Source of the DNA: Chaetorhynchus papuensis
Taxonomy: Eukaryota > Chordata > Aves > Passeriformes > Rhipiduridae
Assembly (NCBI GenBank): GCA_013396525.1
Contig: VWYX01001140.1
Location: 1 to 64,000 of the forward strand
Reading direction: 5' to 3'
DNA length: 64,000 bases
The notes beneath the pieces are model-generated. The model saw only the letters and a program-made list of their open reading frames with translations. It was not told the origin of the DNA and made no database searches. Made by a program: the position numbers and the translations under genes. This document shows, piece after piece, positions 1 to 11,962 of the stretch; the stretch's first letter is position 1, and each line of letters opens with the position of its first letter.

Positions 1-3000
1 GACTTTTAGCATTAAAAGTTTTCACATGTAGACTGCTTTTGCAAGGAAGAAAAAAAAAAAAATGGGCATTTCACACGCTTTGGTATTAAAGACTGACACT
101 TGGCCAGCAAACAGCAGAAAGCCAGTGGCTGCCACCTTCTGAGCTGGGTTTGATCAGTCCTTGAAACAAGGTTTCTCTGACTAATGACTCTGAATAAGTT
201 TTCCAGGTAATTTAACCGGCAGTAAAAAGCAGCCAAGACTTTTAACTTGTACGATGCAGAAAGACTGGAAAGCAACCAAGTGAAATGGAGGGAGTGGGTA
301 AAACATCAGAGCAATAAACAGGGACAGGAGCTGGAGGGAGAGCAGGGAAAAACCTCATCGGGTAGCAGCTTCTTCTGATGCATTGCCACCTGTGGTCAGA
401 CCTGACTGCTAGTTGTGCTTCTCCAGCACCTGGCCAGAAAAGCTCAGTTAAGATGTTCTGATGCTGCCATGTGACTCATTTCCTTTTCTGTAAAATTAAA
501 GTAAATACAGTGAAACCTGGGCCATGAACGAACTCGTGTGTTACGTCTATTCAGAGTTACTTGCTATGTCATACTCGTGGTAAACAGCACAGACACACAC
601 GAACGACTGCCCCATTCTTCCACCCGTCAGAAACCCTCTGCAACACACCCGAGCACCTGTTTCAAGGAATACCTCTCTCAGTCTTTTTCCAATAAAGTGG
701 ATTTTAAAGGAAAAAAATCCTCTGAGCTTCAGTCTGAAAATACCTGCCACCCCATGAAGTAAAGCATCTGAACTAAAAATGCTAATTAAAGAAGAAGAAA
801 GAAACGTGAGAGTTACAGTGTGCCCTCATTTCAAAGAGCCTCTAGCTGACTGAGGAGGAAGAGGGCTGAGCGAGAAATGTTTCAAACAACAAACCTTTAT
901 TTTACTGTCAACTTCCACCATCTCTTCTACCAACAGCTTTATCAAATGTGAAGTCTGATTGCTGCTGCCAGTTCCAAAACACTCTGCACCAGAGTGTACG
1001 TTTTAAAAAGAAGAACGTAGCAGCAGCCCCTGACTTCCACACAGGCAGGGATTAGCCACGTAGGGCATCGGGGTGTGTCCCAGGTTCGCAGCCACCGTTT
1101 ACTTTTGTTCTCGCTCATTTCAAACTGACAAATCCAACCAATCTCCGTGCTCGCTACTGTGTGCAGGCTCCGGTTTGCAGCCAAGGCAGATTAGCCACTT
1201 TGCTGGTGAAATACCACGCAACACATGCTGCCTTGTGCCTGTCACCCAGCAGCCTCGTGGGAATGCAATCTGAGCCTGGAGGAGCAACGGAGCGGCAAAA
1301 GGAGAGGTTTAAAAAGTCAGGAAGAGAAACAGCTCAGAAGGAACAACAATTCCTTGATTTCCAGCTTCTGTTACTAACACTCCTGCCTTTACACGTACAG
1401 TAAGGAGAAGAGCAGCTTGTGATTTGTCAGACTTGCTTTTTTTACCAATTTACCTGAGGAAGAATGGGGGGGAAGACTATTTTGATAGCTCAAAAACTAT
1501 TAAAATTTCATCTAGCTTAAAATAGTGTGGTTTTCTCTATAACACTTGCTATCCTGCCAGTCTACTGTGCCTCTCATTTCTTTCTAGTTTGTGTTAATTT
1601 AGTGATGTGATTAATTTGAGCGCCAAAGACAATACTGTTTTGAGCTCTCGGTTTTACAAAGGTTGGCAAGCAGTAACGCAACAGAGCAGTGGAGCAAATT
1701 AATTCGAGAACACAAGTGGCCATTTATCACACACGTTTTGCCTTTGAACACAAACCCAAGACGACCACTCTGCCAGGTATGGATACTCAAACTCTTCCAA
1801 CACCACGCAAGCCTGACTCGCAGCCCAGGGTGAAAGACTGCAGCCGTGACAAGTTTCTCCTGCCCGAATATATAGCCCCCCACTCCCTTCTGCCCTGGCA
1901 ATCCCTGTCAGTCTGGCAGAGGATCCTGGTCAGACAGAAATGCACAGTTAGATTTATGATCCAGGCAGATTTTACAAGTTGAGTCAAATTGTTCCCTGCA
2001 AAGAGGAAATAAGCCCTGCACAATCTACACCTCCCTCCACCTTCCCTTCAAAAATGACATATTGTCATCTCCTCTATGGGCAGGCAGGGAGGCTTTCATA
2101 GCTTGCTGCCCAATTACGGGAGGAATTCTGCCCTCCCCCTCCACCCTGTACAATGGGTTCTTTATGTAAATCACTCAGAAAAATTAATACACCATTAATC
2201 CACCAGTAAAGCTTCCTTTCCCATCTCTGCCTTGTGGCGTGAGCACAGGCTAAGGAAGGCAGCGCAAGAAACTTTATGGAAGTTACATAGAATCCAGCAG
2301 CAGGGCTCAATGGTTCTTCCGATCCATGCAAGATCCCACAGGTGTTAGAAGCATATCCAGCATCACTGTACAGTATCAATATACCAAATCAAAAGCAAAA
2401 ATTACTGGTTGCAAATGCAAACCCCCTTTTTAGAAGTTTTTCAGCAGTGAAGTAGGCTAAAAAACAATCTTCAAAGCCCAGATTAAAGTTGTGTCCCAGG
2501 GTGCAGGGAGCAAAGCACAAGCATATACATCCTGTGTTAGTGTTCCTGCATACAAACCATTTACTAAAGCCACAATCTGTTCTGACACGGATGTGAAATT
2601 CTGGTCAAATAGCTATTAACTGCTCCCAGAAATGAAAAGAAATAAAAGGCCCTTTGAAGATCAAATGCCCTCGGAGAGTCTGCCTGCTCTCACAAAACTG
2701 ACCTTATAGCAAAACTGAGTCAACCTTACACTTCCTATTAACAAACTACTGCTACGGCAGCACTAGAGAAATTACAGCCAAATCACTCACTTTACTGAGT
2801 ATTTTTAACCTCACGTGCACACACACGCCCCACTGTCTGCCAGCCAGCTACTGGTAACTGTACCTCACCAACTCAACACAAGCAAACTTCTGAAATTTGT
2901 TTTGATTTATGGCAAATATGAGGTAATTGGTTATTTAGTGACCCGACAAACTTCATTCAAAAACAGAACACAAAAAATAAAAGTACTTTTTAAAGGTCTC

Positions 3001-6000
3001 ATATAAAATATACTCCAGGTTTGAACATTTCAAGGGTTCATTCAGAGCTGCTTATCTTGTATCCTAGATGTCCTTCCTCTCTGTGGAGCAATTCCCATCA
3101 CTTTCTCATCATCTCTTTTATTTTGCATCTGGGACCTCTTCTCAATCTGCCCTCATAAAACAAAATACACTTAAATTTTTCCCAGCAGGACCATGAGTCA
3201 GCCATCCAAGAAAAGCCACCCAGTCATTTACAAGTGGAGTCTTAAATGGCTTTTGGTTCTGTTTAGAAGAGGGATTCCTGCAGCACCTGCCCAAAGGCTC
3301 TGCCGCCAGTGACTACTGGCTACAGGAAGCATAAACAAAACTTACCTATGTCTCACACAATCAATGAATCTCGCACAATCAGTACCCAGATAAGAAATTA
3401 AAGGATTTTCCTGTTGATAACTATAAGCTTTCACAGTTTTAACCCCCAAAAAACTTGGCAAGGCAGTGCTACACCTCAGCTTTTGTGCTGCCTTCCTCCT
3501 CCTCCTCCTCCAACCCCACCTGCAGCTCCCGGCCCCCGGTGGGACCCGAGCAGCTGGATGGAGCAGCACAGAGCAGGGCTGACACTTCAGCAGCCGTCAC
3601 AAGGGTTAAAGAGAAAGCAAGTCACCTTTTCTCTGCTGGCTCCTGTAGGTCCAGTTCTCGTCATCCGCGTCTACCTGCTGCACGCACATGGAGGAGAGTT
3701 CCCCATCGCTGCGAAACAATCTCTTTGTCTGCCTTGACAAGGAGGAGAAATTTATCCAGCTGACAGCACGCGAGAGGGAGCCTGGGTTTTGTTTGAGTTT
3801 GAAAGATCTCGAAACACACTCCTTTTTCATTTTCTTTTAAGCCAGCCACTGGCATCGGTTCCAAGCAGACCTCTCTGAAATTGTTTCTGTCCCCCTTCTC
3901 AGCGGTTTTCGTGGGAGGCTAAACAAACTCAATCCAACTTCAGTCCAGATTTCTTCTCGCTGCCTTTAAACCAGCACCAGTATGGAGGTAGGTGGCTGAG
4001 CCAGCGCAGCTCCCCTGAAGCTGTTTTGATACAGCACTTAGGGAGCTGCCAAAGAAAACAAAGAGCAGAAAAGCAGCAGAAAGTGGCACCTTGCAGCAGC
4101 TCAGCGGAGCATGTAAGGGCTGAGCAGAGTGCAGCACTGAGGCAAGTGTTTCCCCCATTCTCCACTCAACAGCAAAAACTGTAGCTCCGCTCTTCTCCCT
4201 GGCATCGCTCCCCAGGAATGGGCATGCAATTCAGTCCTCTCTTCTGGCTCGTCAAAAACAGCCCATGAGGAGGGAAGAGCAGGCAGAGATCACGCCCTGG
4301 CATGGCACAGCTCGTGAGGGACAATAAAGCAACCACACTTCTGCCTCCTCATTCTGCCTTCCCTGTTCTCCCTTAGAGAAAAGCCTGATGAAGGAGCTCC
4401 AGGAAGGCTCTCCTAACAATAAAACCGACTGCGTGGCTATCGCCTAGGATTAGAGTGAAATATGATAGGCTCGCTCTCCTAAAAGCAAAACTCCTCCTTT
4501 CCTCAGCCAGCTCAGTGGCAGCGCAAACTTCTGAACTCTGCATGCAGAAATAGGAAAGCACTTGCTGCACCTCTGCGGACTTGGAGAGGAGGAAAACAAA
4601 ATCCTAGAGCTTGTCCACACCAAAAGCATCCTGAACAGTGTGCTGAAAACATTAGTGCCCCCGTAACTGGTCGTACATTTGAAAAGAAACTAAATAAAAA
4701 TGCATAGACATAAACAAAATCTGAGCAGATTAGTGATCAGACTCTCACTGGGATCACTACAGCTCATAAAACAGGTTTTGCTCCCAGCTCTCTTAAATTC
4801 TGCTGCTTTCTCTTTAAACTAGCAGCTAGGAAAAGCACTCCACAGTGTGAAAGTTTTAAGAAGTCAGGCACTACTGAAAGCTGCAGTGCTTGCCCTGCAT
4901 ACCAATACCAGTGCTGCTTCCAGAAGGGAATAAGTCTGCAAGGTGGAGAGGCAAAGGGAGCATTTTAAAGCAGACAGGAGTTGGTTGTACCAAGGCACCC
5001 TAATACCCATGGGTTTTGCTGGAATTGGTCACCAAGATAAAAGTTAATAAAAAAAACCCCCAAGTTTCTATCTTGCAGCAAAAAAATAGACTTGAATGTG
5101 GGATATAGCCAGTAAAATCAGCTCAGTGAATCCCCAAGGAGATGGTGGTAGCGAGGAATCCAGGGGGGAAATAAAAAAAAAAGAAAAATAACACAAAAAC
5201 ATGCCCTTTATCTGAAGAACAAACATTAACGTCTTAACATCCTAACGGCTGCAGATGATGTTATCAAAAGGACAAGGAGCGTAAGAAAACAAGGGTGCAG
5301 TGTTCCGGCTCCCGAGCTGGCCGTCAGATTTACACTATTGCAGAACACGCCCCAACCCCCTGGCAGATGCTATCGCAGCCCTCTGGATTCTGCTGCACAG
5401 CCTCTTCAAAACCATTAAAAACAACGGCTCTGGCTTTTTCAGAAACTTATGGCTCTCTGACTCATAATAAGAGGATAAGGTTTAACCCACTGACTGGGAG
5501 GCGAAAAGCTAAGTACTGTATCAGATTACCCTATGAATCAACCAGGCCCACCAAAGTGACCTTTGGCTCCCACTAACACAGCACAATGGGTTGGCCAACT
5601 GTCTTCTGTAAATAATTTAATAGTCTGCATTTAAATTGACCTCACTCCACGAGGTAGTGCATATGTTCATAGCCAAGTCTCCCACCACGTCCCAAAGTCA
5701 GTGGTGCCACAGTGGGGTCGTCGAGGGAGGGGGCTGCGGGAGTGCCCGCTGAGTGTGTGCTAAGTGAGTGCAAGTGGCAGCTCACACCCTGCTAACACTC
5801 GCGTTTCTCACTGTGTCATTAAGTCCTTCTAGTTTGGAGGGTTTTGGCTTTGTTAACAGACATCACGCCCCATCCCTGATGAGACAAGAGACCTGTGTAG
5901 AGTTGGGAGGTTTCTTTTGTTTTTCTTCCTTGGACCTTTTGCTTACAAGAAGACTTGAGAATGTGGAGTGAGATACCCCTAGAGACCCAAACACTGAAAT

Positions 6001-9000
6001 AACCATTCTGGGGCGGCTCATGTACCAATTGTCAGAATTTAATATAAAAATCAAAGAATCAAAGACCATGCTTAAAGTCAACTTATTTCTTTTGACAGAG
6101 AGCAAACATTTGGAATTGCCAGTACTGAAAAGTACAGAGAACTGTAAACTACCACAGCTATTACTGGCTAAATTATACAGAGCCAGATGTATAAAAACCC
6201 TGGTAGGAACTGCAGAATCACGGTCATCTCCTCTCCACTGTATTAAGAAACGGAAGATCAGAGGAACCAACAAGAAGGAAACCCTTTCAGGTTAACCCAA
6301 AATGCCAGGGTAAGTCCCAGAGACCTGTCCAGAGTCTAGGCAGCAATTTGATTTCAGGAATTTTCCTGACCTGTCTGTACCTCTGCCTTTTTAACACGGT
6401 GCTGAGTCACAACTTGGTGATGCAAGGGCAAAAGCACCTGACTGACCATAACGCTTCCACTGTTACTGTAAACAGAGTAGTGCAATTCTTTGCTCAGAGT
6501 TTGGTATCATTCTATTTCATTGCAGGAAAAGATCCATTGCTATCCACTGGAACACTATCATTACCACAGAATAATGCTTCTTATTTCTAGGTGACAAGCT
6601 TAATATCAGTATACGTCTGTTGTACATGTGGATCAAAAGTAAATTTCCCAAGATCAAGAGAAAACAGCAATTACCATTTGAAAAACAATACATGTTGAGT
6701 AACTGTTGCAGGTTAAGCCATTCTTTAATCAGTAGCCAAATGCAAGGCTGTGGAGCTGGAAATTTTAGCCTCTGAAACACTATAGAGGCTTATATTTAAT
6801 TATGTAAAACACCCTACAAAGCCATTTAAAAGAAACAAAGTACACTTCTAATAAGCTCAGCTAATTTTCCAACCTGACTATTTTCTCCCTTATGAAGACG
6901 TCATACAAGTACTTCATATTTTCCAGGTTATGTATGTAAAGATTAAGGCATGCTTTTTGCCACATTTTTTAAAATACAAATCCATCTCAGTAAAAAACAT
7001 GAAGGAATCACAGAAGAAGAAACACATAGCTTGAAGTACAAAGCTAAACTGGCTCCTTCCCCTGCCCTTTTTTATTTATTTATTTTTAGAGGTGAACGAA
7101 GCAAATATGCATAGTCTCACATACCATCAGGATTTTTACCATCTATCACAATCTGATTGTCTAAGAATTCTCTAAAAGTTGTAAAGCAAACACACACACA
7201 TGGTTCACAGCCACTGTGTTCTCCTAAGGCCAGAAAAAACAGCAAAAAAAGTTTCACAGGAAAGGTTTCGGGTCAGTGTAAAAAATCAACAAAGCAGAAA
7301 GACAAAAACCCCAAAACGCCACAGACATGCTCCGTTTTTGGTTGGGCCGTGGCTTTTGGCACAATTCACACATTAATTTAATTCCTACATTTCCTAGTCT
7401 ATCATTTCTCATGACTCAAGGAGACAGCAACATGGATGATTCACAATTACAGCATCCTGGGACAGCTCATGCTCCAACAGCTGAGAGGACACCTCTCTCT
7501 CAGGCTTCCTGGGTGTTTTCCTTCAGGTGGTAACAACTCATCATCAGCCCAGTCATAAAGCCATTTGGATTAAGCACCGGCAAAAGCCCATTGAAAACAC
7601 CTTCCCTGCAGTCTCATCCCGTCCTTACAAAGCTCTTGCTGCAGCCAGCAAAAGGAGAGGGGTGCTCCAGCAGCCCTGAGAACCCCTCCATCCCAGAAAC
7701 TGCCCCAACAGCAGCTACATGTGGTCACCTCCCCAGCGCGCTCATCATCTCCAGGCAGATGTGAGGGAATTTCAGTCAGTTTTGAAACCTTGTCAACCTG
7801 ACCTCCATCAGAGGCCTTTATCTACACCGTGCCTGTTCTTTTAGAGGTACCCTATGGAATGCTCACGTAGCAAACCCATAAAGTAAACCATATTCCTGCA
7901 TGATTATTTACAGCAAAGCAGCCACAGAGACCATCTTGGTATAAGAGGGCCTCCAACTTCCAGTTAAGGCTGTGTCTCTTTTTATGTGCAGGGCACATAA
8001 GTGAGAACTCTTTCCCTCTCAGTGTGAATGGACCTGTGAGGGGAAAAAAACAGTAAAGAAAGAAAAGGATCAAAAATGAAGTTACTTGCCCAAGATCACA
8101 GAAAGGATAAGCAGCAAAGCTAAGAAAAGAAAGGAGGTCTCCTGGCTACCAGCCTCACGACCTACTTAAGTAGGCCCTGTCTCACACAAAAGCAATGCCT
8201 ATTAATTGTTTCTATCACAACCCTTACAGAGCCTTTGAATGCCCTCATTACAAAGAAAAACTTCCTTTCTGTTTTGCTACCCATTTTACCCTTTTGGTCT
8301 TGGGGGTTTTTTCAGCTTAAAAATGCACCATACCAAAACTAAAAGAGGAGGGAGTTTTGTACTGTAAGACTGCTTCCAAGCATCCCATCCACATTTCCAA
8401 CTTTATTAGGTCCACAAGGAAAAAAAAACCAAAAAACAACCAAACAGACTGGAGACAACTATTTTATCCTGCAGAGGATAAACTAGCTTTTGGACAGGTC
8501 TGTATGATGCACCTGCCACCAGTCTCTCTTCCTCCTTTCAGCTTCTGTGCCCCAGAAAGATTCACTGCATCAGATTCTGATTCCACAGGTGCACTTGCTT
8601 TGATAAGGAGATTTTGTAAAAACAGGACTATAGTTTCTATAAAGTGCTAGGCTAACCTGGACACCAGCTGTATGTAGGGATAATGACAGCTCTTACTGAG
8701 ATGGAGAAATCAAGCAGGGAACACGAACAGTACAATCTGGTTGTTAGCCCCAAAGATGTTTGTAAGAGGGGCGGAACCAACACCAGAATTGCCCAGAAAA
8801 AAACCACTGTTTTTCTCTACAATAGTTTGATGCCAAAAGAGCAGTCAAGTTAACTGCACACCGACCTGCTTCAACCATACACAAATAAGCTTTTGGGTTT
8901 CTTCATCAGCATAATTCCAGAACTAATGCAAACCCCAAATTTCATTTGTGTGCAAGGAGCAGGGCAATTACTGACGGCAGGAGCAGTTTCAAGTACTGAG
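1..9000. other. Non-coding stretch, no gene recognised
   Basis: Unique, mostly AT-rich DNA. Open frames are short (up to 136 codons, at 5863-6273 on the minus strand), carry no recognisable family motif and often overlap on both strands. A strong 5' splice-site-like sequence (ATAG/GTAAGTTTTG) sits on the minus strand with its exon side ending at 3346, but no convincing acceptor pairs with it. The only repeat I can name is a MIR-like fragment near 8.1 kb. GC rises modestly around 3480-3570 and 5690-5750, without enough CpG to call an island. Confidence 0.7.
8030..8165 (+). mobile_element. MIR-like ancient SINE fragment
   Basis: The segment contains GTTACTTGCCCAAGATCACA followed by AAAGGATAAGCAGCAAAGCT, which matches the well-known MIR 3' half (AAGTAACTTGCCCAAGGTCACACAGCTAGTAAGTGGCAGAGC) in order and spacing. 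The upstream part (CCTGTGAGGGGAAAAAAAC) is a plausible decayed match to the preceding MIR consensus. Ends are approximate. MIR elements are old and inactive in amniotes. The identification is from memory of the consensus, not from a search. Confidence 0.6.
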
Positions 9001-9029
9001 CTTTGCTAGGAAGGAGTGTGATGGATACC

Positions 9030-9165
9030 CTTAGGGTATTTAAAAGACCTGCAGGTGTGACACTTGGGGACGTGGTTCAGTGATGGACTTGGCAGTGCTG
9101 GGCTAACAGTTGGACTCAGTGATCTTAGCTCTCCTTTCCAACTCGAATGTTTCTATGATATTCTG
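9030..9165 (+). mobile_element. CR1 LINE 3' fragment
   Basis: The segment follows the order of avian CR1 3' ends: GGGTATTTAAAAGACCTGCA, then CACTTGGGGACGTGGTTCAG, then GTTGGACTCAGTGATCTTAG, then CTTTCCAACTCGAATG and a degraded TTTCTATGATATTCT terminus. This is a 5'-truncated, 3'-anchored copy as usual for CR1, inserted in plus orientation. Divergence from the familiar consensus is clear, so it is an older copy than the one at 39.4 kb. It ends just upstream of a CpG-rich patch. Subfamily not assigned. Confidence 0.85.
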
Positions 9166-9410
9166 AGGAGAAAAGGACTCGAACTGCGTTAAGTTTCAGC
9201 CTTGCCTACACACGGACGAGTTTTTTCCTTCGTGAGGTTTGATGCCGTCGTACAACGTAAGGGGACGAGTATCAGGGCTTTGGTGACTTCGGGCAATGTG
9301 CAGATATTTGGGTACTTCACGGGCAGCCCTCCCGAGCAGCGGGGCAGCCCAAGGGCCGCCGGGCCGGCACCGAGCCCGCACCGAGCCCGGTCGGGAGGCG
9401 GCAGCGCGTG

Positions 9411-9424
9411 CCGGCAGGTGGCAG
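9411..9424 (+). promoter_or_regulatory. CTCF-like binding motif
   Basis: CCGGCAGGTGGCAG matches the CTCF core pattern CCASYAGRKGGCRS with a single mismatch (third base). It lies inside a CpG-rich patch and two bases before a short tandem array. CTCF cores of this quality occur by chance at some rate, so this is a candidate only. Confidence 0.4.
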
Positions 9425-9426
9425 CA

Positions 9427-9466
9427 GGGATCCAGCCGGGATCCAGCCGGGATCCAGCCGGGATCC
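9427..9466 (+). repeat. 11-bp tandem repeat (GGGATCCAGCC), 3.6 copies
   Basis: Three perfect consecutive copies of GGGATCCAGCC are followed by a partial fourth (GGGATCC), giving four evenly spaced GGATCC sites. The perfection of the copies suggests recent expansion and likely length polymorphism. It sits at the centre of a CpG-rich patch next to a CTCF-like motif. Confidence 0.95.
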
Positions 9467-11953
9467 TCGCTCCCACCGCCCGAGGCGGGCCGGGCTTCGC
9501 CAGCGACGTCAGCAGCGACACAGTTACGGTGACACACGGCGGTGATTTATCTTTCAGCAGTCTGCCTGCAGTAAGCTGTTATTATCCCTGCTTGAAACGT
9601 AATTAACAATTTTAGTGGTTTTTGATTCGGGCATGACAACTCACTAATTAAGACAGCTCTGCTAAAAGCTCCCACTAACTGTAGTCACCGCCTCGAATCC
9701 TACACACGTCCTCCTGGGTTGAGGGGCTCTTGCTTTCATTACAGAAAATCTTTTTAAAAATCCCCTAACCATAGGGTCACCTCCCTTCCAAAGCTGGCGC
9801 TTGGCCACGGATGTACTCTGCTCACAACTGTTAGCCAACACATCCCAAGTGCTGATAGACTGGGAAGATTAACTATCTAAGTATGGAATTTTTGCAGACA
9901 GAGTAAGTTTTCTGTCTGAAGAGAAGACTGCTGGGTTTTTTTCCCCCAGGCACTCATCTGTTCACTGAATCACCAGAAGTTATCAACAGCAGTTCTGATC
10001 AACACGAGAAGTCACTTAGAGAGTCTGGGAGGGAAACTGGGGAGGTGCTCCAGCAGCATTCAGCAGCTCGGCACTCCTCTGCCGCACTGCACTGACCCTT
10101 ACTCCACCAGCACCCACCCGCTCCAAGCCGCCGGCACAGCTGGCACAAAGGATGCTCCCAATGAAACCTCCCCGTGTCTCACAGGACGACTCCAACCTCG
10201 CAGAAAAGCTGTGTGCTTTTGAGATATCCTGTACCCACTGTGCTCTGGAACGCTCTACAATGAATGCATGAGTTTATCAACTCGACTTGCACTGCTTTAA
10301 TCTAAATTGTAAGATCAGTTCAGTCTCTCCTACTACTTTACTCAGCATATGCTGTGTTCATACCAAGAAGGAGCTCAAAACACTTTTAATACCTGACTGT
10401 GCACAGAAACTGCAACACAACAGTTACATTACAAATTTAGAAATAGGAGACTTTGGTGAAGCACAAGAAACTTCTACTGAATCATCCAGTGGAAATGCTG
10501 ATGGCTTTACTTAAGCCAGTTAAAAACAAAACTGTATAAAAAATTAGTTAACAAATAATTGACGATCGTTCTGCCAGCAGGGAAGTACCCTAAGACAACT
10601 GAATAAATGTCTATTTCCCACTTCTCTGATTAAGAGGATAGCAGGGAGACTGAATAAGGGATAAGGCTGTTTGCTTTGAGGTGGAAGCCCTCTGCTGGTT
10701 AACATAAACTAATTAGCACACTAATCTAAATGTTTTTGTAGATAAGAGAACCACAAAGAACAAGAAAGGAGACAGTGGCTGAAGAAAAAGCAGAGAAGAA
10801 CCAACAGCATCTCAGAAATCCTTTTTCTTCATCTTCTTTACTTTTTTCCTGTTTGTATTTACATACACTTTGAATTACAAAATATGCAATTTAATAAACC
10901 TTACTAGGTATTTGCAATAATAAAATGCTAAAAAGGAACTTCAGAACCCTGTGAGACACTTGGGCAGATCTGACCATTCAAACACTGAAAACACAGTTCA
11001 TGTGAGTGTCATAACCAGGTCTCACTGTTCGACATATAAACCACAGGAAACTATTTTTTCCTATAGATACAAATGCTGTTTGAGCACATCTTTTTGTCTT
11101 GAGTCCTGTATCTTTAAAGCACATTTCAAAATTATTTCACAGCCAAACCAGCAAAATTATTTACCTTACTGAAACTGTTCTTCTAGGAACCAGCCTAAGG
11201 ATGTGCTGTTTCTGTAAACCATTCATAAATAGGGCCCTTCAGAAGACAGACAAAGGGCTCACATTTGCATGTGTGCACAGGTATAGGACTGCAGCACTGC
11301 TTTTTCTGTTTATTGCTAAGTTTTCACGCCAGCTTAGCCTGGCACATGCTAAGTACAGAGGAGTGTGTTGCAACTCTGGACAAAATTTGTAAATGAAACC
11401 CAGCCCCACCACGCCTGGAAGAATGCTGCAATCTCCTCTCTTCCTGACAACAGGCCCTAGGTTAAAAGAAACTCATTTCTAGGCGGAGGATGAGCACAAG
11501 GAATGTTGCTGACACACAGAGGGTGAGGAAGAAAACACTGAATTTGTGTCTTAGTTACTGTCCTACATAGTTATATTTAATCCCAATTAAAATAGCTCTG
11601 TTAAAAGCTTGATGAAAATGCAAGAGAAAAGAAAACTTCTAAAATAATGAACATATGGCCCATGTATGTGCTCTCTCTGTATGGAGTGCCTGTGCGTGTG
11701 CTCACTCCATATGTACACATCCACATATTCAGCAGGAGCACCAACTGTGACCAACAAGATAAATTTTCTCGCTCCCTGCAATTTCTCCTTCTGCCATATA
11801 CAGGTCTGAAATCAACCTTGATTTTTTTTTTTCCAGTTGGAAACACTTTAATATTTTCCCCTACCAACAGAAGTTTCTAGGTGGAAAAAAACTTGAGACT
11901 ACAAAAGAATAATATGCAGGGTCACAGGTCCTGCAGAGCCTGTGGTTCCCCCC

Positions 11954-11962
11954 TATATAAAA
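11954..11962 (+). promoter_or_regulatory. TATA-like box with downstream donor-like site
   Basis: TATATAAAA follows a C-run (TTCCCCCC). About 50 bases downstream the plus strand carries AAACAAG/GTGAGAAC, a good 5' splice-site match, so the spacing would suit a very short first exon. Both motifs are common by chance in AT-rich DNA and there is no CpG enrichment, so this is only a weak promoter candidate. Confidence 0.15.

Larger units (their letters stand above)
9180..9545. promoter_or_regulatory. CpG-rich patch, possible promoter or insulator
   Basis: CpG density is far above the surroundings, especially at 9330-9530, with GC-rich runs such as GGGCCGCCGGGCCGGC. It contains an 11-bp tandem repeat, a CTCF-like motif and a CRE-like GACGTCAG (9505-9512) in CAGCGACGTCAGCAGCGAC. 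No recognisable exon or TATA box lies next to it, and the only nearby donor-like sequence on the plus strand (GCA/GTAAGC near 9568) is weak. It may be an orphan CpG island, an alternative promoter or an insulator; sequence alone does not decide. Open frames across it are products of the GC content. Confidence 0.5.

Noticed and set aside
470..515. Antisense MIR fragment around TTTCCTTTTCTGTAAAATTA
   Set aside because: The match is too short and AT-rich to separate from chance.
3341..3346. Strong minus-strand donor (ATAG/GTAAGTTTTG) as the end of an exon
   Set aside because: No acceptor with a pyrimidine tract lies within a plausible exon length.
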